Source: Nostoc sp. JL33 (GTDB lineage: Bacteria > Cyanobacteriota > Cyanobacteriia > Cyanobacteriales > Nostocaceae). Taken from it: a stretch of DNA of 64,000 bases. The notes beneath the pieces were generated by a model. It did no database searches and was not told where the DNA came from. It worked only from the letters and a program-made list of their open reading frames with translations. This document shows positions 43,452 through 52,192 of the stretch, piece after piece (the stretch's first letter is position 1; each line of letters starts with the position of its first letter). Made by a program: the position numbers and the translations under genes. The stretch spans positions 62,001 through 126,000 of the forward strand of contig NZ_JABXKP010000074.1 of NCBI RefSeq assembly GCF_017114985.1. Direction: 5' to 3'.

Positions 43452-46373
43452 ATGGGGCAGCCACAAAAACCTATAGCCGCCGAACAGCAGATCCTTTCCT
43501 TGGGACGTGTGCTCCAACGGCTTAGGGAAGAAGATGATGTTGACGTTCTGATTGAAACTACTATTTCATATCTCAAAGAACAGTTTGACTACAAACTGAT
43601 TTGGATTGCTCTTTACGATCGCCTGAATCACATATTATTCGGCAAAGGAGGCATGACACCTGATAATGATACGGTCTTTTTACGGCAAAGGGTTGTTCTC
43701 AGTCCTGGGGATTTATTAGAGCAAGTAGTGATTGAACAAAACCCCTTGGGTGTAGCCAATTTACAAACTGAAATCCGCGCCGCCGAATGGCGAAAAATTG
43801 CCGAAAAATTCCACATCCAGGGAACAATTATTATACCAATTCGCTATAAAGGCCATTGCTTAGGCTTGCTGTTACTAGGTTCAGAACGCTGGGGCTACCT
43901 ACTCCCGGCAGAAGCAAAAGCACGTTTGATGATGGTTTTAGGCGAACTGGGGGCAGTGCTTTATCAAAATGAGATGGATTTGCAGCACAAGCAAACCAAG
44001 AGAACCGACGAGCCATTATTAGAATTGCTGGAAAAATTACGCACCCTCAGTAACCTTAATCAAAGACTTGAAGCAGCAGTCCAAGCAACTCATAAATTTG
44101 TCTCCCCCAGCCGGACAAATGTTTACTGGTTTGAACGGGAAGGGCGCTACTTTTGGTGTCGGATGGGCAATCAGCTTGTCAAACTTGATCGCAATTCCAA
44201 CACTCCGCAAGCAGCAGGAATGACTGTACAGGACTTGAGCGACTTTTATTATGCTTTGTCAGTTAACCAAATTGTCTCGATTGGTGATGCACGCAGTTCT
44301 TTAAAGAGTCATTTTACGGCAAAATTGCTGCAACGGTTGAAGGTGCGATCGCTCTTGGCAGCTCCAATAATCTGGCAAAAGGACTTAGTAGGCTTTCTGG
44401 CGGTAGAAAGCAATGAACCTCGGATATGGACGGAGACAGACAAAAATTTTGTCCAAGGTGTTTCTGGCTTAATCTCCCTGGTTGCATCTACCGAAAGCAT
44501 GGAAAGCACTATCAAACAGATTCAAGAGGATGCTCAACTGACTAGCCAAGTTGCCCAAGGTATTTATAGCGAACATGACCTTCAGGAAACTTTACATAGC
44601 TGTGCTAAAAAAGTTTTAGCTCGACTAGCTGCGACGCGATTTTTGTTGTTGCAGTATGATCCTAATGAGAATAATTATCAATTTATTTACCAAAATCAGC
44701 CCTATAATCGCCGCTCGTTGACATTTACCCTTGATAGTCTCAAAGAATTAGATGGGCAGCTTTTGCAACGTTCAACTCAAGCGGTGGAGATTCAGAACTT
44801 AGATGAAGATTTACGCTTTTTTAACTGGCGTCCCCTTTTACTAGAAAATGGTGTGCGATCGCTACTTATTTGTAAATGCACTCACGAGCATATACCAGCA
44901 ACGCTTTTGGTGATCACTCAGGAAACCCATCATTCTTGGACAACTCTGGAAAAGGAATTGCTGTGGGCCGTCAGTCAACAGATTGGTGTAATTGTTCGTC
45001 AGTGGCAATTACATAACCGCACCACCCAGCAGCAAAAAATTTCCCAGGCATTTGAGCAATGCCTACGCATCCTGACACAATCCCAGAACAAGAAAATCGA
45101 GGTCGAAAAAAAGCATTTAGAACGCACAGCACTCGAACAAATAGCATTAATTTTGGGCTGTCCCCTAGCGATACTGCTATCTTGGTCGCCTGGTGAAAGT
45201 TCGGCAGAAATTATCCCTGGAGTGATTGACAATAGTAAATTTGGGATTTTTTCCGAGGCATCTATTCCTATTCAGGCTGAAGCCTTAATTCAATGGGCAC
45301 TTGCTACGGAGAGTTACCTGACTTTGAAGGTAGATAATTTACCCCCGGAAACCCGGAAATGGTTGAATGTTCCAGACAAAGGTCAAATTTTGGTGATGGC
45401 ATTACGTACCAATACTGACTATGAAAGCACAGGTGTAGTGTTGTTGGCAGACTATCAAGAGCATCGCTGGTCAGAACAAAGCCTCAGTGCGACAGCAACC
45501 CTGGTTTCTCAATTAGCCTGGTGGCGTCGTGAAAAGCTTATTTCCCGACTTCTAGAATCCACAACAGAGGAATTAAGACAACTCAACTGGTACAAACATC
45601 GTCGCTTAGAGGAAATCCAAAGAATAACGGCGCTCTCCCTTAGAAAAATACATGATTTGGGCATTCCTAGTAATGAACTTACTCAGATGCGCTACCAGCT
45701 ATTGCTGCGGCAGTTAGACCACACAGTTGCCTCTATGATTGGAATGCTCAAACTTGAGCAGTGGCAGCTACATATCAGTTGGGAAACTATGCCCATAGCC
45801 AGTTTACTGAAGCGATCGCTCGAACGCATCGAAAATTTACTTAAACAACAAAAGCTGTGGATTGGTGTACATGGTTTGGGACAACAAGTTGAGGCGCAAT
45901 CGCCAAATAATTCTTCATTAGCCAAAGCTGTTCCTACCTTAAACGCTCAATCTGCAATGGCGATCGCTGGTGATATTGTCAAGATTGAATTAGTTATCCA
46001 TGAATTATTGGTTACTGCCTGTAACCGTTCTCAAATCGGGGGCAGAATTGATATTTGGTGTCGCCGTTTAGATGCATCTAAAATCGGAAATGCAAATCCT
46101 TCTTCTGAAACCGTAGAAACTGATCATCAGACATCGCTAGAACTATCGATTACATACAACGGTGCGATCGAACCACAGTTACTTACGGAATTACATAATA
46201 ATACACCCAAAGATGTGCTTGCTCACTCCAACCTCGACCAACCGCCAGGTTTACATCTGCTAATCTGCCAAAACCTCATGCAGGAGTTAGGAGGAGAGTT
46301 AAATTTCTATCAATTACCAGATAATCGAGTAGTTAGCCGCTTGCTGTTACCCTTAGTTGGTCATGATTCTTAG
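43452..46373 (+). CDS. Multi-GAF sensor protein with degenerate histidine-kinase-like C-terminus
   Basis: A 973-residue cytoplasmic protein. A GAF domain at about 20-180 (FDYKLIWIALYDRLNHILFGKGG) is followed by others at about 195-345, 370-520 and 545-690 (KVRSLLAAPIIWQKDLVGFLAVES; GVRSLLICKCTHEHIPATLLVI). The C-terminal 250 residues resemble dimerisation and ATPase regions of a histidine kinase (LELVIHELLVTACNRSQIGG as an N-box), but the conserved phospho-His block and G-boxes are not recognisable. It probably senses a small molecule or redox state. The partner is unknown, and it stands alone. Confidence 0.8.
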   Translation: MGQPQKPIAAEQQILSLGRVLQRLREEDDVDVLIETTISYLKEQFDYKLIWIALYDRLNHILFGKGGMTPDNDTVFLRQRVVLSPGDLLEQVVIEQNPLGVANLQTEIRAAEWRKIAEKFHIQGTIIIPIRYKGHCLGLLLLGSERWGYLLPAEAKARLMMVLGELGAVLYQNEMDLQHKQTKRTDEPLLELLEKLRTLSNLNQRLEAAVQATHKFVSPSRTNVYWFEREGRYFWCRMGNQLVKLDRNSNTPQAAGMTVQDLSDFYYALSVNQIVSIGDARSSLKSHFTAKLLQRLKVRSLLAAPIIWQKDLVGFLAVESNEPRIWTETDKNFVQGVSGLISLVASTESMESTIKQIQEDAQLTSQVAQGIYSEHDLQETLHSCAKKVLARLAATRFLLLQYDPNENNYQFIYQNQPYNRRSLTFTLDSLKELDGQLLQRSTQAVEIQNLDEDLRFFNWRPLLLENGVRSLLICKCTHEHIPATLLVITQETHHSWTTLEKELLWAVSQQIGVIVRQWQLHNRTTQQQKISQAFEQCLRILTQSQNKKIEVEKKHLERTALEQIALILGCPLAILLSWSPGESSAEIIPGVIDNSKFGIFSEASIPIQAEALIQWALATESYLTLKVDNLPPETRKWLNVPDKGQILVMALRTNTDYESTGVVLLADYQEHRWSEQSLSATATLVSQLAWWRREKLISRLLESTTEELRQLNWYKHRRLEEIQRITALSLRKIHDLGIPSNELTQMRYQLLLRQLDHTVASMIGMLKLEQWQLHISWETMPIASLLKRSLERIENLLKQQKLWIGVHGLGQQVEAQSPNNSSLAKAVPTLNAQSAMAIAGDIVKIELVIHELLVTACNRSQIGGRIDIWCRRLDASKIGNANPSSETVETDHQTSLELSITYNGAIEPQLLTELHNNTPKDVLAHSNLDQPPGLHLLICQNLMQELGGELNFYQLPDNRVVSRLLLPLVGHDS

Positions 46374-46549
46374 AGGATGTTTGAAAAGTATTGGGCGAAT
46401 AGAATAGAGCCTCCGGCACGCTGACGCGTAGCTTGCTTCTCCGTAGGAGTACGCTACTACACAAAACTTACTCCACCGACCTGGACTAAGAGAAAATAAA
46501 AGGTTTTAACCGAATGGCACTAAGTTAAGATACAGCCCCTGCCCTGACT

Positions 46550-46575
46550 GGTTCCCAGCCTAGAGGCTGGGAACC
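46550..46575. repeat. Hairpin repeat GGTTCCCAGCC...GGCTGGGAACC
   Basis: A perfect 11-bp stem. A second, related hairpin (CGTTCCCAG-CCTGAAGA-CTGGGAACG) is at 46632-46657. Both are typical dispersed hairpins. Confidence 0.8.
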
Positions 46576-46631
46576 CATTCTGTGAGGCTCCGCCTCCAGT
46601 GGCTTGACCAGAGGCAGAGCCTCTTGAAATT

Positions 46632-46657
46632 CGTTCCCAGCCTGAAGACTGGGAACG
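46632..46657. repeat. Second GTTCCCAG hairpin repeat
   Basis: CGTTCCCAG and CTGGGAACG form a 9-bp stem. It pairs thematically with the hairpin at 46550. Confidence 0.8.
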
Positions 46658-46720
46658 AGGCGACAAAAGCCTTGGCGATGCCGAAGGCGGGCTTCTTTAC
46701 GAGACGCTACGCGATCGCCA

Positions 46721-46922
46721 ACGCGTTTGTTACATTGGCGACTCCATTTGTTATATTGGCGCTCGCGTTTGCTACATTGGCGCTCGCGTTTGCTACATTG
46801 GCGCTCGCGTTTGTTACATTGGCGATCGCGTTTGTTATATCGGCGATCACGTTTGCGACATTGGCGATCGCGTTTGTTACATTGGCGATCGCGTTTGTTA
46901 CATTGGCGATCGCGTTTGTTAC
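46721..46922. repeat. 21-bp tandem repeat with HIP1 cores
   Basis: About ten units of GCGATCGCGTTTGTTACATT(G), several with GCGCTCGC or GCGACTCC in place of GCGATCGC. The right-hand units are the most alike, so recent copy gain is at that end. Units are 21 bp, so both strands have long open frames (LAIAFVT or ANVTNAI repeats) without being genes. Confidence 0.9.
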
Positions 46923-47221
46923 AAAAACCATCACTTGATATTTATCCAAAATACTTGCCTGCTCTACCTCCTGCCATTTTTTAAGTCGTCGAACTCACAT
47001 CATATTAACTACAAGCGTTAACAATTTATCCTTGTCACTGTCAACGCTAATTAAACGGAAATATAAAATTATCTTGACTTGAATATCTACAAGAAAACGT
47101 GACATTTTTTAAAATAGTAGTTAATATGTAACTTGATAAAACACTGATCAACATCATTCGTTTTTGAATATTAAAATATATTAGCTAAATATCACGAAGA
47201 TATTTATGATTTAGCATGAAT

Positions 47222-47350
47222 AATATAGCGCTTCTCGGTTGAGTGAAATACAGACCTAACCCCCAACCCCTTCCCTACTAGCGTTGGGGAGTAAGATTCA
47301 AAGCCTCTCTCCTAAAAGGAGAGAGGTCAAAGTGTATTGCATACAAACGA
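47222..47350. repeat. Dispersed GGAGAGAGG / CCCCAACCCC element (reverse copy)
   Basis: ACCTAACCCCCAACCCCTTC, then a short middle, then GCCTCTCTCCTAAAAGGAGA. It is the reverse complement of the block at 24775-24925, sharing the flanks AGCGCTTCT and TGCATACAAACG. Confidence 0.75.
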
Positions 47351-47558
47351 GCGATCGCTATAAAACAAAAATTGATTTTTATAAATTACATTATCGTATT
47401 TACATATTTAGATAGTTAATTAAATGTTTATATCTATTTGGGTATGAGAATAGCGGCTTAAATCTGCATTTATTAGGTAATAAGATGAAATCAAAACTCT
47501 TAAGCCATCGCCTTTACAAAGATCAATATAAAATTTATCTGCCTGGAGGAATCTATCA

Positions 47559-49391
47559 ATGAGTTTTAGATACTTCAAGCGTTTGTTGAGATTTAATTCA
47601 ATCCAAAGCATTATTGTTTTGGCTCTAATATCAATTCCTAACTTGTGTGGTCTATCTGCTCAGACTACTCCTAAAGGGGGAATTGACTGGATTTTAGTAG
47701 TAGATACTTCTGCTTCAATGCGTGGTGTCGGTGGAACAAAAAATATTTTTGAACCAGTAAAGAATTCTGTTAATGAATTTGTTAACACGGCCAGATTAGG
47801 CGACACAGTTACTATTTATAGTTTCGATCAAGATGTCACCTTAAATGCCAATGATGTCAGTATTACGAGTAATGCAGACAGAGGTAAACTCAAGCAAATA
47901 ATTAGTTCACTTCAAGCTCAGGGTATGCGTACTCATACAGGTAAGGCTGTACAAAAGGCTTTGGAACATTCTGCCCTGTTAAACAAACGTGCTGATGCTC
48001 TTGGTCGTACTGTCAGTATAGTATTTCTGACAGACGGATTAGAAGATGTGCGTGGTATTCCTAATCCTATTTCTATTCCTAGCAATACCAAACTTTTGCC
48101 TGATCAACAATGCAAGCCCTATATATTTTTTGTGTCTTTAGGATTAAAAGAACACGAAAAGCAGCTGAATGACTTTGCTAGCAATCCAGCGCTTTGCGGG
48201 AAGGGAGAGGTATTGCGAGATCCTGGAGGAGTTCAACTCAACAAGCTGGCTGAAAATATCCGACCAGTGCTGATTACACCTAAGCTTGATGTCAATTTAC
48301 CCACGGCGAATTTGCAGCCAGTATTACCTGGAACAACTACTGAACCGCTCAATATTAATGGCATTAGTAATGTCAATGGTAAGGTAAGTTTGCAATTGGA
48401 AGACCCTCAGCAAAGTGGTATTCGCTTAATTCCACCCGATCGCACCATCGAGTTAGTTGCTAATCAAGCAACAGCCATTCCCGTGCGTTTACAGATACCA
48501 GCAGAGGCAAAGGGGGGCGTTAGTAGCTTGCGCTTGGTGTTGGCGATCGCAGACCAAGCGATCGCACCGATTACAATTGACCTACCTATAACCATTAAGT
48601 CGAAACTACAAATACAACCGACAAAGATAGATTTTGGCTCAATAGAAGCAGGTAAAACCACTGAAATTCAAACTTTGGTAGTTAATACTAATACATCTGG
48701 AACAGCTAGCTTACAATTGCAAGGCAATTCCAAAGACGTTTCTATAGCAGAACCTTCAACAGCCATATCCTTACAACCAGGAGAAACTCAAATTCCTGTG
48801 CAGTTGCAGGTTAATGATAGCAATTTTGAAAGCGATCGCACTTTCACCTTAGTTCTAACCCCAGAAAACTCAATTGCTAGTCCTGTCAGTGCGAAAGTTC
48901 ACCTGTATATTTTAATGCCACTGGCACGAAAAATAATCATTTGGTTGCTCTTAGGGCTGTTGGTGTTGTTAATTGCCCTAATCGTAGTTTGTCTGATTCA
49001 ACGCAAAACCCCTTTGGAATTAGTTGAACATTTCCGCAACCGTAAGTATTTAGAAGGGGCGCTGGTAGTGCTGGAACCACGACCACAATCATCGGAAGAC
49101 CAAGAGATTAGTCTCACTCACCAGCACAAAAACAAAGTGTGCCTAAGTGAATTAATACCAGTAATAGCTGGTACAAATTCTGATGCCGAGTTAGTCACAG
49201 TTTGGCGGGCAGGCAAAAAAAATATAGATTTACATTGTTTGAAAGGTGTAATTTTTGTGAACACTAAAAATATAAATACAGATGAACTCTACGACGAGGA
49301 CATCATCGAGATTGGCAACGTTAGGTTGCAATTTAACTGGATTGAACACCAAAGACCCTCTGAGTTAAGCAGTGGGCAGACAAACTCTTGA
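47559..49391 (+). CDS. Membrane vWA-domain protein, first gene of the tubulin-like cluster
   Basis: A 610-residue protein with AGGAAT before its ATG. A signal peptide or membrane helix (about 14-34) is followed by a vWA domain with MIDAS DTSASM (residues 49-54), later THTGKAVQKAL and FLTDGLED. Two or three immunoglobulin-like beta domains follow (about 245-445), then a membrane helix (about 452-474, IIIWLLLGLLVLLIALIVV). A cytosolic tail carries a domain that looks FHA-like but degenerate (DLHCLKGVIFVN...DIIEIGNVRLQFNWIE). The vWA would face the periplasm. The next gene begins 20 bp on, so the three genes probably form an operon. Confidence 0.82.
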   Translation: MSFRYFKRLLRFNSIQSIIVLALISIPNLCGLSAQTTPKGGIDWILVVDTSASMRGVGGTKNIFEPVKNSVNEFVNTARLGDTVTIYSFDQDVTLNANDVSITSNADRGKLKQIISSLQAQGMRTHTGKAVQKALEHSALLNKRADALGRTVSIVFLTDGLEDVRGIPNPISIPSNTKLLPDQQCKPYIFFVSLGLKEHEKQLNDFASNPALCGKGEVLRDPGGVQLNKLAENIRPVLITPKLDVNLPTANLQPVLPGTTTEPLNINGISNVNGKVSLQLEDPQQSGIRLIPPDRTIELVANQATAIPVRLQIPAEAKGGVSSLRLVLAIADQAIAPITIDLPITIKSKLQIQPTKIDFGSIEAGKTTEIQTLVVNTNTSGTASLQLQGNSKDVSIAEPSTAISLQPGETQIPVQLQVNDSNFESDRTFTLVLTPENSIASPVSAKVHLYILMPLARKIIIWLLLGLLVLLIALIVVCLIQRKTPLELVEHFRNRKYLEGALVVLEPRPQSSEDQEISLTHQHKNKVCLSELIPVIAGTNSDAELVTVWRAGKKNIDLHCLKGVIFVNTKNINTDELYDEDIIEIGNVRLQFNWIEHQRPSELSSGQTNS

Positions 49392-49411
49392 ATAATATCA
49401 CAGGAAAATGA

Positions 49412-52162
49412 ATGTTAAGTCCCACGGTTGTGCGTCCCACGGTTGTTTTTCGTCCTACCGTTGTTATCGGGTTAGGAGGAACGGGTTATGAAGTTGTACT
49501 CAAACTCAAAAAGCGATTTATAGATGTTTACGGCTCAGTACCAGAAGTTATTCGTTTTATTTCGATTGATACTACTGAAAACATCCAAGAACGAGAAAAA
49601 TCACCCGATGGCACCAAGGTTATCTTAGAACCTAATGAACTTTATGCCATCTCTGTAGCAAATCCACAACTCCTAATATCTGGAGAGCATATCGCTAAAT
49701 GGTGGCCTAGGGGCATTCCAACATCCAGCTTGATCAGTGGTGCTGGACAGATTCGGGCCCGGGGACGGCTCGCCTTATTTGCTAAAGTAGGGGATATTGA
49801 CGCTTTAATTGGTCAAGCAATCAATGCTGTACGCGAAATTCGCACTAGCACAACAATATTTTCAGGAAACTTTCAAGTTTCCAATCGGGATGGTGTCGAA
49901 GTTTTTATTGTTGGCAGTTTGGCTGGTGGGACGGGCAGTGGCACGTTCTTAGATGTGGCATTTTTAACACGAGAACATCTTAATAATTTTTCTAATATTA
50001 CGGGGGTATTTGTTTTACCGAGAGTGTTTGCCAATATTCCCCAAACTAACTTAGTGAAGTCTAATGCTTATGGCGCTCTCAAGGAAATCGAACACTTTTC
50101 GGGATTGTCACCGTCTAATAGCATTGAGATTGATTATGGTATTTCCAAGATTCAAGCCGATCGCTCTCCCTTTGATGCTGTATTTTTAATTGATGGCGTT
50201 AACAAAAATGGAACTGTAGTCAGCCGTCCAGACGATTTGCAAAATTTAGTTGCAGATGGTTTATACATCCAGATTGGTTCTCAAATCGGTCTAGACGCTG
50301 CTAACGTTGCTGATAACATTCGCGCTTATCTGGCAAATGGTGAGAAAGTCCGAGGAAAGAATATAAATTACTGTAGTTTTGGCTTTGCTACCCTGACTTT
50401 ACCACTACAGCAATACGAGCGCATGAAATTAGAGGACGCTCAAAGCTTGCTGAAGAATGAGTTAATGGCATCTACCCCAACAATCAATTTAGAAAGCGAA
50501 ATCACCCGGTTTTTAGAAGATTGCAAGTTAGCAGAAGCGACTACTGTCCTCAATGCCTTAAGTGAAAGCGATCGCGGCGGACAAATGAAACCCGAATTGC
50601 GAATTGGCGAAATGCATTATGACGGTACAGCTTTACCGACGATCAAAAAACTCTACACACAGCAGTTAGATCAATTTGAACAACGGACGGCTCAAGAATT
50701 GGGATTGAGTTTTTATCGCTTACAGCAGACTACAACTGCTGCGATAGCAACTTTCTGGGAGCGGAGTCTTAATCGTCCTAATGGACTAGCTTATGTCTTG
50801 CAATTTTTAACCAGACTTTCCCAAAAGCTGGATGAATTGCAACAGAGTGTGCAACGCAAATCTCAAGAGGTACAATCGAACTTCAATGCTTTGAAATTAG
50901 AAGCCCATGAACAAAGGCTTAAAGAAGCTTCAGAAACTTTCTTTAAAAATAAAAATACTATTCAAGCAGCTTGCCAGAAGTACAAAGAACGGGCTGACCA
51001 AAAGTGGAAGACTTATTTACATTGGAAGCGGTGTGATAAAGCGGCTGAACTCTATGGTGTGCTGCGGGTTAAGGTAGAGGAAATCCAGGAAAAGTGCCAG
51101 CATTTACACAGCAACTTAGATAAAGTTTATCGAGATTTAGAACAGAGTTATCAGGAGGTCAACCGTCAAGGAAATAACAACAATCCTTTTATTCATACTA
51201 TTCAACGTGCAAATCTGCAATCTAAACGCCCCAAAATCACTGGCGAAGATTTTATTCGTTGGTATCGAGAACAGTCTCAAAGTTTAACCAATTGGTCTGA
51301 GAAAAAAGCTGAAGATGTCAAGAATGAAATTTTGGCATTTTTAAATGAGGTTTACCTTCCACTGACCAGTATGACTGTTGAGGAGGTTTTGGCAGATAGC
51401 AATCCAGAAGACGCGGGACAAGATTTGCAACAACTTGGCAAACTTGCAGTTCCTCTATGGCAATATCAAGCAGAGGAAATTCCCATTCAACAGCAGCATT
51501 TAATTACGGAATTTTATTACTACGGGGTTGAGAGTAGCAACACAGTTTTTAGCAATCCGCCGCTTTCAAGTCGTTTGCCTAAAGGAAAAAATAATCCGTC
51601 TTTCGTACCAACAGGCGACCCCCATAAGGTGATGCTGTTTCGAGTGGAAATCGGTGTCCCATTATTTGCCTTCAACGGAATGAAGGATCTGGAGCAAGCT
51701 TATCTAGATCCGAATAAAGCCTTCAAGCACTTAGACCGCAATTGGACAAACTTACCCAATTTAATTCCACCGGAAGATGATGGTGGGGCGTTACGTTGGT
51801 TTGCCTTAGCGTTGGCATCCGATCCGTATAAATTGATTGTCAATGAGAGACGGCAATACTCTGCTCATACAGACCAAGCGAGAAGATTAGAAGGTCAAGT
51901 TTTGCCATTGGGAGGCGATCGCAAGTCAGCATTTGAAGCTTTCAAACGTAACTTGCCTTTAGTCAAGGAAATTTCTGAAAAAGTTGAGTGTATTACTTAC
52001 GAAGACAAAGACAAAGCCAAATCTACTCTGGAGAGTCATATCAATCAACTTAATAAGCATTTAAGCATAAAAGATAGGATTGATTCCCGGATTGAAGAAC
52101 AGGTAAAAATGGAAATCCAGGAAATTGAAGCTTACCTGGAAGATTTAGATGTGATTATTTAG
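49412..52162 (+). CDS. Tubulin/FtsZ-like GTPase (Tubulin_2 type)
   Basis: A 916-residue cytoplasmic protein. VVIGLGGTGYEVVLKLKKRF (residues 17-36) is the first nucleotide-binding loop of the tubulin/FtsZ fold. VFIVGSLAGGTGSGTFLDVAF near residue 172 has the GGTGSG signature that binds GTP phosphates. VFVLPRVF, AYGALKEIEHFSG and PFDAVFLIDG continue the fold, and FGFATLTLP follows near residue 325. Residues about 450-640 are coiled-coil and Gln-rich. Such proteins polymerise or act as switches; this subgroup is uncharacterised to my knowledge. It lies between a membrane vWA protein and a membrane paralogue. Confidence 0.85.
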   Translation: MLSPTVVRPTVVFRPTVVIGLGGTGYEVVLKLKKRFIDVYGSVPEVIRFISIDTTENIQEREKSPDGTKVILEPNELYAISVANPQLLISGEHIAKWWPRGIPTSSLISGAGQIRARGRLALFAKVGDIDALIGQAINAVREIRTSTTIFSGNFQVSNRDGVEVFIVGSLAGGTGSGTFLDVAFLTREHLNNFSNITGVFVLPRVFANIPQTNLVKSNAYGALKEIEHFSGLSPSNSIEIDYGISKIQADRSPFDAVFLIDGVNKNGTVVSRPDDLQNLVADGLYIQIGSQIGLDAANVADNIRAYLANGEKVRGKNINYCSFGFATLTLPLQQYERMKLEDAQSLLKNELMASTPTINLESEITRFLEDCKLAEATTVLNALSESDRGGQMKPELRIGEMHYDGTALPTIKKLYTQQLDQFEQRTAQELGLSFYRLQQTTTAAIATFWERSLNRPNGLAYVLQFLTRLSQKLDELQQSVQRKSQEVQSNFNALKLEAHEQRLKEASETFFKNKNTIQAACQKYKERADQKWKTYLHWKRCDKAAELYGVLRVKVEEIQEKCQHLHSNLDKVYRDLEQSYQEVNRQGNNNNPFIHTIQRANLQSKRPKITGEDFIRWYREQSQSLTNWSEKKAEDVKNEILAFLNEVYLPLTSMTVEEVLADSNPEDAGQDLQQLGKLAVPLWQYQAEEIPIQQQHLITEFYYYGVESSNTVFSNPPLSSRLPKGKNNPSFVPTGDPHKVMLFRVEIGVPLFAFNGMKDLEQAYLDPNKAFKHLDRNWTNLPNLIPPEDDGGALRWFALALASDPYKLIVNERRQYSAHTDQARRLEGQVLPLGGDRKSAFEAFKRNLPLVKEISEKVECITYEDKDKAKSTLESHINQLNKHLSIKDRIDSRIEEQVKMEIQEIEAYLEDLDVII

Positions 52163-52192
52163 CCCCGTAGTCTACGCTCTAAGAGTGTTTTT

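Larger units (their letters stand above)
46374..47558. other. 1.2-kb repeat-rich intergenic region
   Basis: It contains two GTTCCCAGCC...GGCTGGGAAC hairpins, a 21-bp tandem array with HIP1 cores (46721-46922), and a dispersed GGGTTGGGGGTTAGG element (47222-47350). AAGTATTGGGCGAATAGAA at 46386 recurs at 62632. ORFs on both strands through the tandem array are repeat translations, not genes. Confidence 0.7.

Noticed and set aside
46582..46984. ORFs encoding FVTLAIA or NVTNAIA repeats on both strands
   Set aside because: They arise because the 21-bp tandem repeat has no stop in several frames. There is no start context and no protein-like sequence outside the repeat.
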